A stretch of DNA of 34,604 bases. Source: Chloroflexota bacterium (GTDB lineage: Bacteria; Chloroflexota; Chloroflexia; Thermomicrobiales; UBA6265). Shown here in pieces: positions 7,979-16,673 of the stretch (within the stretch, counting starts at the first letter, position 1; each line of letters starts with the position of its first letter). The stretch spans positions 1 through 34,604 of the forward strand of contig JAEWEG010000063.1 of assembly GCA_023389575.1 (NCBI GenBank), written 5' to 3'. The position numbers and the translations under genes are program-made. The notes beneath the pieces are model-generated. The model had not been told where the DNA came from, searched no databases, and saw only the letters and a program-made list of their open reading frames with translations.

Positions 7979-8823
7979 ACCCGAACCCGCACGACCCCAC
8001 CATCCCGCCAACCGAGCAATGCGCCCTCACTCGAGATAACCTCGAGGCGTTCACGCTTGGCGCGCTCGATTCGCTCGATCGGGGCATGGTCGAACACCAC
8101 CTGCGCTGGTGCGCCAGCTGCCGCGAGGAAGCGGCCCGGTTTGAGAAGGTCGTCCAGGCGCTACCCCTGGCCACGGCGCCCGCCATCAGCCCCGCCCCGT
8201 CAACCTGGGCGGCGATCCGCGCGCGTCTCGACAAGCCCGAGGAATCGGTTGACGTGTCCACGGCGCCGCGGGCCATCGAAACCTCCCCAGTACTGGTGGC
8301 GCCCCAGCCGCGCTGGTCGCGGTTCGCGTATCCGGCCATCGTCGCCCCCCTGATCGTCGCGCTTCTCGTCATGGGCGCGTGGGTAAACTCACTGCGGGGC
8401 CAGATCGACGACACCTCCGCCGAGCTCGCCAACCAGGCGCTCCTGAACTCCACGCTCAGCGAAGGCGGTCAGGGTCAGGTCCAGCTCTACTCGGTCGAGC
8501 GCAGTTGCCCGCATTGCCAGGGCACCGGCCAGGTTGGGGTCAGCGAGTCCAACAGCATGGGCATGCTGGTCGGCTGGGACTTCGATCCCACCGTCGATCA
8601 CCAGATCTGGGGCATTGAGGCGGACGGCAATCGCCAGAAGCTCTGCCACCTGAAGATCAAGGCGGATGGCGCTGTCATGCAAATGTTCGTGTTTCCCGAG
8701 TCGCCATCCAGCTTCACCGATCTCTACATCATGAATGGGCATGGTGAACTGACCTACGTCTCGCACATCGCCGGCGACGATCCAGTGACGTTGCCAGGCA
8801 CAACCGAACCATCGGTGAGCTAG
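7975..8823 (+). CDS. Membrane anti-sigma factor, zinc-finger N-terminus and RskA-like outer domain
   Basis: 282-aa single-pass protein expected to hold the adjacent sigma factor inactive. The cytosolic N-terminus carries the zinc anti-sigma motif (H41/H42, C46, C49 in HHLRWCASCREE). A transmembrane helix spans about 118-138, and the outer domain resembles anti-sigma-K RskA (MGMLVGWDFDPTVDHQIWGI to the end). Start is GTG 7975, overlapping the sigma stop by four bases, which gives stoichiometric coupling. The odd feature is CPHCQGTG at residues 178-185 just outside the membrane: this is the CxxCxGxG zinc-binding motif of DnaJ, not a usual part of RskA. A further cysteine (C224) lies in the same domain. 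Confidence 0.88.
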   Translation: MNPNPHDPTIPPTEQCALTRDNLEAFTLGALDSLDRGMVEHHLRWCASCREEAARFEKVVQALPLATAPAISPAPSTWAAIRARLDKPEESVDVSTAPRAIETSPVLVAPQPRWSRFAYPAIVAPLIVALLVMGAWVNSLRGQIDDTSAELANQALLNSTLSEGGQGQVQLYSVERSCPHCQGTGQVGVSESNSMGMLVGWDFDPTVDHQIWGIEADGNRQKLCHLKIKADGAVMQMFVFPESPSSFTDLYIMNGHGELTYVSHIAGDDPVTLPGTTEPSVS

Positions 8824-8843
8824 CGCGAGTCTCCCGCCAATGT

Positions 8844-8873
8844 TTGCGCGGGCTCCCGCCGTGGCGCTATAGT
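8844..8873 (+). promoter_or_regulatory. Candidate sigma-70-type promoter of the glycosyltransferase cassette
   Basis: TTGCGC (8844-8849) and TATAGT (8868-8873) are separated by 18 bp, 21 bases after the anti-sigma stop codon. The -10 hexamer matches consensus at five of six positions; the -35 matches at the three most conserved. Predicted transcription start is near 8880, leaving a leader of about 100 nt before the start codon at 8982. Confidence 0.45.
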
Positions 8874-8981
8874 CAGGCGGTTGTGGGCCGCGCTTCGCCT
8901 TGGCGATCGATGCCGCCCGAACCGTGATCCCGACCGGCGACACAAGCTGGCGGTTCTCACTCGCAGGGAGCCTGAACACGC

Positions 8982-10109
<1,128 letters not shown>

Positions 10110-10126
10110 CCGGAATCGATCCTGGC

Positions 10127-11164
10127 ATGGCGAATCCCTCGACCTCGCGGCCCGCGGAACGGGCGCATGGCTGGCGTGCCTGGCTCGGACCGCTTCTGCG
10201 GATTCCGACTCCGCTGCTGTTCGTCGGCAGTATCGCGATCGCCGTGGTTGTGCTGTGGCTCCAGGGCGCGCTGGGGGATCTTCGAGACGTTATCGCCGAC
10301 GCCAGATACTCGCTGCTAATCGTCGCGGCGCCTATCTATGTCGCCAGCCTTGCCCTGCTTTGCTACCGGTGGCACGTCCTGGTCCGCATGGCGCAGGGGA
10401 AATCGGACTTCCCGCGCGCGTCTGAAGCATTCCTGACCTCGGTCGTCATCAACTACGCCGCTCCCATCGGCCTCGCTGTCCCATCCCGCGCCGCGCTCAC
10501 GAAGCGCGCGCTGGGTCTCGACGCCCGCGCCACGGGCACCATCGCCGTTTGGGAGATTGGCGTCGATGTCATCGTCCTCGGCGCGGGAACGGTTCTGTGG
10601 CTCCTCATGGCAAACGGATCCACCAGCGCGGTGGGCAGCGAGCTTTCGTCATCGATGCGCGCCTACGCCATCGCCGGTATCGCCATCGCCATCGTGGTCG
10701 GTATCGTGCTCTGGTGGTTCATGAAAACCGCCGATCGTCGGGCCAGGCTGTTCAACGCCGCCCAGCGAATCATTCTCGCCCCACGCGAGCGCCCCAGGGA
10801 AGCGGGCCTTGCCCTGGCCGTGACCGCCATCTACTGGATCATTCAGGGCGTGGTGCTGGCCCTGCTGCTGGAAGCGTTCGGGGTCGCCGCGTCGTTCGAG
10901 CTGGTGCTCGGCATTACGTCGCTTCCAATCCTGGTCGGCATGCTGAGCCCAATACCGGGCGGCGCGGTCGTCCGCGAAGCACTCATGTACGTGGTGGCTC
11001 GCCTGGCGGGTGTCGCTGGCGACCCGGTGATCGCCGCCGCGCTCGTTTACCGGTTCGCCCTGTTCGCGGCGATCCCGATCCTGTATGGACTTGTTCGCTG
11101 GTGGATTTCACGACATCCCAAGGAATCCGCCGTCGAGGATACAGCCGTCATCGATCCAACCTGA
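10127..11164 (+). CDS. Lysylphosphatidylglycerol synthase-like integral membrane protein (YbhN/UPF0104 family)
   Basis: 345-aa polytopic protein with seven to eight hydrophobic segments, for example PLLFVGSIAIAVVVLWL, LLIVAAPIYVASLALLCYRW, AYAIAGIAIAIVVGIVLWWF and AIYWIIQGVVLALLL. The segments PIGLAVPSRAALTKRALG and LSPIPGGAVVREALM match the flippase-like domain family that includes the transmembrane part of MprF and the C-terminal half of archaeal AglD. I chose ATG 10127; a TTG at 10106 overlapping the previous stop (TTGA) is an alternative, adding seven residues. Immediately downstream of a GT2 gene, a role in handling lipid-linked sugar or phospholipid is likely. It lacks the soluble aminoacyl-transferase domain of MprF. 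Confidence 0.85.
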   Translation: MANPSTSRPAERAHGWRAWLGPLLRIPTPLLFVGSIAIAVVVLWLQGALGDLRDVIADARYSLLIVAAPIYVASLALLCYRWHVLVRMAQGKSDFPRASEAFLTSVVINYAAPIGLAVPSRAALTKRALGLDARATGTIAVWEIGVDVIVLGAGTVLWLLMANGSTSAVGSELSSSMRAYAIAGIAIAIVVGIVLWWFMKTADRRARLFNAAQRIILAPRERPREAGLALAVTAIYWIIQGVVLALLLEAFGVAASFELVLGITSLPILVGMLSPIPGGAVVREALMYVVARLAGVAGDPVIAAALVYRFALFAAIPILYGLVRWWISRHPKESAVEDTAVIDPT

Positions 11165-11230
11165 CGACCAACCATTGGCGACCCGACTCGACGTTCGCCA
11201 TTCGAAGCGCTTCACGCGAAAGGAACATCC

Positions 11231-11869
11231 ATGAGCATTAGCGAGACATTCAAGTACGAAGGCGGAGTGATGGTCGACACCAGCAACTACCGCAAGCACA
11301 TGAGCGACAACCCCGTTCAGCGCCGCCTGATCGACCGATTCCATGAAAAGGTCACTGGCATCATCACACGCCTCAACCCGTCCACCTTGCTGGATGCCGG
11401 CTGTGGCGAGGGTTTCGTCGCCGACATCCTGCAGATGAAGTTGCCTGAAGCCAGCATCACGGGATTCGACGTGCTGGAAGACTCCGTGAAGCTCGCCCAG
11501 TTGCGAAACCCACGCGCAAGCATCTCCCCCGGCGACATCTATCACATCGACCATCCCGACAACTCGTTCGACGTCGTCTACTGCTTCGAGGTCCTGGAAC
11601 ACCTGCACGAGCCAGACCGCGCCCTCGCGGAACTCGCCCGTGTCTCCCGGGGACATGTCGTCCTCAGCGTGCCCCACGAGCCATTCTTCTGCCTCGCCAA
11701 CGCCTCGCGCGGCAAGAACCTCGATGTCCGTCCTCGCGGCTCCGATCCCGACCACCGCAACTTCTGGTCCCGATCCGCGTTCGGCAAGTTCGCCAGCGTG
11801 TCGCTGGATGTCACCGAACTGACCGGTTCCATGCCGTGGACCATCCTCGTGGGCACCCCAAAGGCGTAA
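11231..11869 (+). CDS. Class I SAM-dependent methyltransferase
   Basis: 212 aa with a Rossmann-fold methyltransferase core: motif I LLDAGCGEGF (residues 53-62), an acidic residue at the end of strand 2 (ITGFDVLEDS), motif II/III region DNSFDVVYCFEVLEHLHEPD and strand VVLSVPHEPFF. This is a Methyltransf_11/UbiE-like pattern. AAAGGA lies about eight bases before ATG 11231. It is the last gene of the glycosyltransferase cassette and is followed at once by a strong hairpin (11882-11911). A substrate in the same envelope glycolipid pathway is plausible but unproven. Confidence 0.88.
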   Translation: MSISETFKYEGGVMVDTSNYRKHMSDNPVQRRLIDRFHEKVTGIITRLNPSTLLDAGCGEGFVADILQMKLPEASITGFDVLEDSVKLAQLRNPRASISPGDIYHIDHPDNSFDVVYCFEVLEHLHEPDRALAELARVSRGHVVLSVPHEPFFCLANASRGKNLDVRPRGSDPDHRNFWSRSAFGKFASVSLDVTELTGSMPWTILVGTPKA

Positions 11870-11881
11870 TCGCCACGCACG

Positions 11882-11911
11882 AGGCTGGGCCACCGCGCGG
11901 CGGCCCAGCCT
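11882..11911 (+). terminator. Strong GC hairpin ending the glycosyltransferase cassette
   Basis: AGGCTGGGCC (11882-11891) is the exact reverse complement of GGCCCAGCCT (11902-11911), and the ten-base loop has a small internal CCG/CGG pairing. It begins 12 bases after the methyltransferase stop. The T-run is poor (TTG), so termination efficiency is uncertain. Confidence 0.6.
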
Positions 11912-11913
11912 TG

Positions 11914-11940
11914 TAGAATGTCACCATTGAAGAAGGTGAC
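11914..11940 (+). promoter_or_regulatory. -10-like element and hairpin over the ribosome binding site of the propeller gene
   Basis: TAGAAT (11914-11919) resembles a -10 box, though no good -35 precedes it. GTCACC (11920-11925) can pair with GGTGAC (11935-11940), which overlaps the AAGGTG Shine-Dalgarno sequence (11933-11938) of the gene starting at 11946. If transcription starts at the -10-like box the left arm would be largely lost, so the hairpin would matter mainly for read-through transcripts. Confidence 0.35.
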
Positions 11941-11945
11941 TGCCC

Positions 11946-13613
11946 ATGACCCACGACCGCACCCCGCCCTCGGGCGCATCACCAGGCAATTCCTCCACCA
12001 ATCCGCTTGGAGGTAAGGTCCACCAGACCAAGGCACGCGCCACTGGCCGACCATGGTCTGGGTACACGGCCTTCGTCCGCCCGTGCCCGTCCTGCGAATG
12101 GCTGAATCCAGAGAGCGCACGCTTCTGTGTCTCCTGCGCGGCTTCGGTCGCGGAGGTTGTGCCGATCCCGGCGAACGATTCCCGCTCCGGCCTCGATTCC
12201 ATGGCGCACCGGCTCGAAACCGAGCGGCGGGAGGAGCGCCGGCGACGTCCAGCGGCTTCGGCCAGCGGCGAGGGATGGATCGCGACGGGCGCGATCATGA
12301 TCGCCGCCGCTTCACTGGTCAATCCCGCGCCCGGCATCGCCATCCCGGTCTGGATCTTCGCCATCTGCATCATCCTGGCGGGAACCTGGCAACTTCGCGC
12401 CGACGAGCGGGCGCTCAAGGTCGTCGGCACGCTGCTCGCCAGCTCAACGGTCCTCGCCCTCGCCTTCGTCGGCTTCCGGGCCATGCAGGCGACCGGTGCG
12501 TCGTCTGGTTCTGACCTGCCGCTCGCCGCCTCGCCGGTCGCGGCCGAATCCACCGTCTCAGCCAGCCTTCCCGATGCTCCCATCAGTGGGAACATCGCCA
12601 TGCAGGGCGCGAACGCTCACCACGACAGCGTCATGACCGGACCGCCTCCACTGACGACGCCCAACCTCGACTGGCGGGTCGATACCGGTGGCGAAGTGCA
12701 TGGCGCGCCCGCGCTGGTGGACGGCGTCCTCTACATGGTCAGCAAGTCAGGCACCGTTCTCGCGGTGGACGCCACCACTGGCAAGACGATCTGGAGCCGC
12801 GAGGTCACCGGGTACGTGACGCGAGCATCGCCTGCGGTCGTCGATGGCGTCGTCTACGTTGGCGCCGGATTCTCGTTCACGGCCCTCGACGCCAGCACCG
12901 GCGAGGAACGCTGGTCGCTCCCGGTCCAGTACATCGGACATACCTCGCCCACCATTTCCAGCGGTCTCGTGGTCGTGAGCAGCCAGGAGCGCTGGATTTA
13001 CGGCATCGACGCCGAAGGTGGCACCGTGCACTGGCGACTTCCCACCGAAGGCATCGTGTTCGGCGCGGTCGCGATGACGGACGACGCCGCTGTCTACGCC
13101 ACCGACGAAGGCATCATCTACAAGGTCAGCCTGGAAACGGGCCGCATGATCTGGCGCCAAAAGGTCGATGGATCGATCTATGCCTCCCCGGTCATCAGCG
13201 GGGACCGGGTGCTCGTTTCATCCCAGTCAGGGCAGCTCCATGCGCTAAACATGGACACCGGCTCGTCGCTCTGGTCGTCCCTCCATGGTGGCGCGACGGC
13301 ACCCGCCACCAACGGCGACGTCGTCGTGGTCTCGGCCAGCGATGGCGGTATCTACGGCCTGGACATGGAAACCGGCGAGCAGCGATGGCTCTATCCCAGC
13401 GGGAAGTCCGGCCTGACCGCGCCGGCCATCAGCGAGAACCTGGCGCTGGTTGGCGCGGGAGCATCGCTGCTGGCGATAGATATCGAAACCGGCGAGGCAG
13501 TCTGGTACTACCTCGCCGGTGATCGCATCGATTCCGCGCCAATCGTCGCCGATGGCCACGTGTTTTTCGGCAGCCGGGACGGATTCCTGAACGCCGTTTC
13601 GGAGACGCCCTGA
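11946..13613 (+). CDS. Zinc-ribbon / transmembrane / PQQ-type beta-propeller protein
   Basis: 555 aa in three parts. A short N-terminal zinc ribbon has C47, C50, C61 and C64 (RPCPSC and RFCVSC). Three hydrophobic segments follow (about 111-127, 129-149 and 158-178). The rest, from about 240, is a BamB/PQQ-like propeller: seven copies of the xDxxTGxxxW motif are readable (AVDATTGKTIW, ALDASTGEERW, GIDAEGGTVHW, KVSLETGRMIW, ALNMDTGSSLW, GLDMETGEQRW, AIDIETGEAVW) plus a closing strand SRDGFLNAV. The propeller is probably outside the membrane and the ribbon inside. Dehydrogenase active-site features are not evident, so a scaffold or binding role is more likely than PQQ enzymology. It stops 19 bp from convergent hemL. 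Confidence 0.85.
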   Translation: MTHDRTPPSGASPGNSSTNPLGGKVHQTKARATGRPWSGYTAFVRPCPSCEWLNPESARFCVSCAASVAEVVPIPANDSRSGLDSMAHRLETERREERRRRPAASASGEGWIATGAIMIAAASLVNPAPGIAIPVWIFAICIILAGTWQLRADERALKVVGTLLASSTVLALAFVGFRAMQATGASSGSDLPLAASPVAAESTVSASLPDAPISGNIAMQGANAHHDSVMTGPPPLTTPNLDWRVDTGGEVHGAPALVDGVLYMVSKSGTVLAVDATTGKTIWSREVTGYVTRASPAVVDGVVYVGAGFSFTALDASTGEERWSLPVQYIGHTSPTISSGLVVVSSQERWIYGIDAEGGTVHWRLPTEGIVFGAVAMTDDAAVYATDEGIIYKVSLETGRMIWRQKVDGSIYASPVISGDRVLVSSQSGQLHALNMDTGSSLWSSLHGGATAPATNGDVVVVSASDGGIYGLDMETGEQRWLYPSGKSGLTAPAISENLALVGAGASLLAIDIETGEAVWYYLAGDRIDSAPIVADGHVFFGSRDGFLNAVSETP

Positions 13614-13632
13614 GCGAACCTCCGGTCCGCGA

Positions 13633-14955
13633 TCAGGCTTTCGCGCTCGCGACCTGGAAAGCCTCGGCGGCGGCTTCGACGGTGGCCTGGACATCCGTCT
13701 CGCTGTGCGCGGTCGAGAGGAACAGCGCCTCGAACTGGGACGGCGCGAAGTACACACCGCGATCCAGCATCGCATTGAAGAACCGGCTGAACTGATCGGT
13801 GTCGCTGAGCTTCGCGTCGTCGTAGTTGTGAACCGGCTTGTCGTGGAAGTACATGCCGGCCATGGTTCCCACCACGGATGCCTGGACGCTGACGCCCTGC
13901 GCGGACGCGGCGGTCCGCAGCCCTTCGACCAGCAATTTTGCTGAATTGGCCGCCTTGTCCCACAAACCGGGCCGCGCGAGTACCTTGAGCGTCGCGATCC
14001 CGGCGGCGGTCGCCACCGGATTGCCCGACAGCGTACCCGCCTGGTACATCGAGCCCGCCGGCGCGACATGCTCCATGATCTCGCGCTTGCCGGCGTAGGC
14101 CGCCAGCGGGAATCCACCGCCAACCACCTTGCCGAACGTGACGAGGTCCGGTTCGACGCCGTAAAGGCTCGTCGCCCCGCCAGGCGCGACACGGAACCCG
14201 GTCATCACCTCGTCGAAAATCAACAGCGCCCCATGCTGGGCGGTCACGTTCCGGAGCCCTTGGAGAAATCCCTCGCCGGGCTCCACCAGCCCCATGTTGC
14301 CCGCCACCGGCTCGACGATCACCGCGGCGATCTGGCCGGCGTGATCCGCGAACAGGGCCTCGACCGCCGCCAGGTCGTTGAATGGAGCCACCAGCGTGTC
14401 CTGGGTCGCGCCCTTTGGCACGCCCGGGCTATCCGGCAGCCCCAGCGTCGCCACGCCGCTCCCCGCCTGCACCAGCAGCATGTCCGCGTGCCCGTGGTAA
14501 CAGCCAGAGAACTTGACGACCTTGTCCCGGCCGGTCGCGGCGCGGGCCAACCGTAGCGCGCTCATCGTCGCCTCGGTGCCCGAGGACACCAGCCGCACCT
14601 CATCGACCGCTGGAACGGCGGTGATGATCAGCGAGGCGAGCTCGGTCTCCGCCTCTGTTGGCGCGCCGAAACTCGTCCCCTTGCGGATCGCCTCGACCGT
14701 CGCTTCGACGACCTCCGGATGCGCGTGGCCCAGGATCAGCGGGCCCCAGGAGAGCACGTAGTCGATGTAGGCGTTGCCGTCGACATCGAAGAACCGGCTG
14801 CCCTCGCCTCGATCGACGAACACGGGATTGCCACCGACGGATCGAAACGCCCGCACCGGGCTGTTCACGCCCCCCGGTATCACCGCCTTCGCCGCCGAGA
14901 AGGCCACTTCCGACGCCGCTCGGGATCGGGGCTGCTGGTTGGAACTCGATTTCAC
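13633..14955 (-). CDS. hemL: Glutamate-1-semialdehyde 2,1-aminomutase
   Basis: PLP enzyme converting glutamate-1-semialdehyde to 5-aminolevulinate (EC 5.4.3.8), second step of the C5 tetrapyrrole route. 440 aa from the GTG at 14955, chosen because AAGGAG lies eight bases upstream; the open frame extends to 15018 but that part is arginine-rich and unlike the family. Visible motifs: IPGGVNSPVRAF, GPLILGHAHP, VSSGTEATMSALRLAR, GCYHGHAD, IFDEVMTGFR and the PLP lysine K276 in TFGKVVGGGFPLAAYAG, then TLSGNPVA. It lies downstream of hemA on the same strand, after a 161-bp gap, so hemA-hemL co-transcription is likely. hemB, hemC and hemD are not in the window. Confidence 0.95.
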   Translation of the reverse strand: MKSSSNQQPRSRAASEVAFSAAKAVIPGGVNSPVRAFRSVGGNPVFVDRGEGSRFFDVDGNAYIDYVLSWGPLILGHAHPEVVEATVEAIRKGTSFGAPTEAETELASLIITAVPAVDEVRLVSSGTEATMSALRLARAATGRDKVVKFSGCYHGHADMLLVQAGSGVATLGLPDSPGVPKGATQDTLVAPFNDLAAVEALFADHAGQIAAVIVEPVAGNMGLVEPGEGFLQGLRNVTAQHGALLIFDEVMTGFRVAPGGATSLYGVEPDLVTFGKVVGGGFPLAAYAGKREIMEHVAPAGSMYQAGTLSGNPVATAAGIATLKVLARPGLWDKAANSAKLLVEGLRTAASAQGVSVQASVVGTMAGMYFHDKPVHNYDDAKLSDTDQFSRFFNAMLDRGVYFAPSQFEALFLSTAHSETDVQATVEAAAEAFQVASAKA

Positions 14956-15116
14956 GTGCACTGCTCCTTCGGCGCCTCTTCGCGCCCTGTGTCGCTCCGC
15001 TCGTTGTCGCGGCCACAAACTCGACCGTGTCCGGTCGAATACCCGCGCCTATCGTATGCCAGGTGACTTGAGGAGGAAAATCAGTGGTCGGGCCCCATCG
15101 TGACCGGGACCGCCGA

Positions 15117-16364
15117 TCAGCGCTCGTCTGGCACGCCGAGGACGCGAAGGATCGCTTCGGCTTCCTCGGGCGACGACGATTCGCGAAGGGCGAGGATGGG
15201 TGAATGCTGGAGTTTCTGGGTCACGGCGTGCGCCAGCGCGCGAACGAGATTCTGGTCTCGCTCCGACAGGTGGGAAAGACGGCGCAAGGTCCGCTCGACT
15301 TCCGTCTCGCGAATCTGGTCGTTGCGCTGCCTAAGGCGGGTGATAGCCTCGGCTCCGGCCCTGCTCCTGGCCCACTCCCCGAACCCGTCGACCGCTGACC
15401 GCACCAGCACCTCGACCTTCGAGACCTCGCTGGCATATTGCCGGCGGGTTTCCTCGGCCAGCGGCTCCAGGGCATCCACGTCGCGAACGTGGACGCCAGG
15501 CCGGAAGCCACATTCGGTGGCGATGGCCCGCGGCACGCTTATATCCACCAGCCACAATGGACGCTCTCGCGGAGCGATCACATCCGGCGTAATCACCGGT
15601 TCATCAACCAGCACCGCGGCGATCACGAGGTCGGCCTCGCTAATCGCCTGTCGCAGGCCAGAGAACGGCACCGCCAGACCACCGACGGTCTCGGCAAGGT
15701 CCCGCGCCCTGTCGAACGACCGGTTCGTGACCATGAGGTGGCCGATCCCGTTCGCCCGCAGCAGCTTCCCGGTGAGGGTCGCCATCTTGCCAGCGCCAAG
15801 CACGAGCGCCGTCTTGCCTTCGAGGCCCTGGAGTTCCTTCACGGAAAGATCGACCGCCGCGTGGGAAATCGACACCCGGTTGCGAGCGATGTCGGTTTCC
15901 GTCCTGGCCCGCTTGCCGGTGCGAAGCGCCTCGGTGGCGAGTCGCTGCATCACGGGCCCGGCCGCGCCAACCGTCCTGGCGGTTCCAAGGGCATCGCGAA
16001 TCTGGGAGAGGATTTGCGGCTCTCCCAGCACCATCGAATCAAGGCCACTCGCCACCCGGAACAGGTGGGCCACGGCGTCGTCCCCAACATGAGAGTAAGA
16101 CGCGGATTCGAGGACGGGGGTCGGCACCCTGTGGTAGCCAGTCAGGAAGCGATAAATCTCGCGCCTGGCGTCTCCATCACCGGTGTCAACCGCGTAGATT
16201 TCGGTACGGTTGCAGGTGGAAAGGATCAGTCCCTCCCCAACATGCTGGCGAAGGGACTGGAGTCCCGAGGTCAGGGCGTCGCCGGAGAATGCAAGCTGCT
16301 CCCGGATCGCCACTGGCGCATATTCATGATTTGACCCGACAACCACGACCTTGGGAGTTGTCAA
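15117..16364 (-). CDS. hemA: Glutamyl-tRNA reductase
   Basis: NADPH-dependent reduction of glutamyl-tRNA(Glu) to glutamate-1-semialdehyde (EC 1.2.1.70), committed step of tetrapyrrole synthesis. 415 aa. The catalytic cysteine is C51 in LSTCNRTEIYAV; also seen are LFRVASGLDSMVLGEPQIL, the NADPH-binding LVLGAGKMATL, VTNRSFDRARDLA and a C-terminal helical dimerisation region (about 310-400). The start is TTG at 16364, with an AGAGG Shine-Dalgarno sequence about nine bases upstream; a GTG six codons in is a less likely alternative. The product feeds hemL directly downstream. A GSA-aminomutase-like paralogue is divergently arranged at 16674. Confidence 0.95.
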   Translation of the reverse strand: MTTPKVVVVGSNHEYAPVAIREQLAFSGDALTSGLQSLRQHVGEGLILSTCNRTEIYAVDTGDGDARREIYRFLTGYHRVPTPVLESASYSHVGDDAVAHLFRVASGLDSMVLGEPQILSQIRDALGTARTVGAAGPVMQRLATEALRTGKRARTETDIARNRVSISHAAVDLSVKELQGLEGKTALVLGAGKMATLTGKLLRANGIGHLMVTNRSFDRARDLAETVGGLAVPFSGLRQAISEADLVIAAVLVDEPVITPDVIAPRERPLWLVDISVPRAIATECGFRPGVHVRDVDALEPLAEETRRQYASEVSKVEVLVRSAVDGFGEWARSRAGAEAITRLRQRNDQIRETEVERTLRRLSHLSERDQNLVRALAHAVTQKLQHSPILALRESSSPEEAEAILRVLGVPDER

Positions 16365-16673
16365 TCCAGTCAGCCTCTTCTCGCACGCGAAACCCGATTC
16401 GCGCCGAGGGATGGCCGTTCAAGCGGCCAGTGGCGCGAAACTCGTTGGTCAAGGATACCCCAATTCGGCCTACACGTGACGCATGAAAGGCATCAATACA
16501 GGAATGATTCTCAATCCCAATCACCCACACAAGATCGTTTTCATCCTTGCTTTGCCACGATCTTCAATCGGACATATAGTGCGCATGCGGCGTTCCCGCA
16601 CATGAGGTTTGCAAACAGCGCGCACCCACGCGGTCCACGCACCATCCAGTCTTTCCACGGGGAGTATTCATCC
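16365..16673. other. Divergent intergenic region between hemA and the aminotransferase
   Basis: 309 bp without a supported gene. It holds the rightward promoter candidate at 16552-16580, a small hairpin TGCGG-CGTTC-CCGCA (16586-16600) just past the predicted transcription start, and the GGGGAG ribosome binding site (16659-16664) of the rightward gene. No comparable leftward promoter for hemA could be picked out. An open frame reaches back to 16476 but lacks a ribosome binding site. Confidence 0.55.
16552..16580 (+). promoter_or_regulatory. Candidate sigma-70-type promoter of the aminotransferase gene
   Basis: TTGCCA (16552-16557) and TATAGT (16575-16580) are separated by exactly 17 bp; each matches the TTGACA/TATAAT consensus at five of six positions. 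This is the best promoter match in the window. Predicted start is near 16587, giving an 85-90 nt leader that opens with a 5-bp hairpin. Confidence 0.6.

Noticed and set aside
12747..13160. Minus-strand frames opposite the propeller gene
   Set aside because: Seven regular propeller motifs on the plus strand show which strand codes; the antisense frames have no motifs.
15084..15203. Small plus-strand frame of 39 codons with a good AGGAGG seven bases before a GTG, overlapping the 3' end of hemA
   Set aside because: Its peptide is arginine-rich and antisense to hemA; the Shine-Dalgarno match alone is too little to call a gene.
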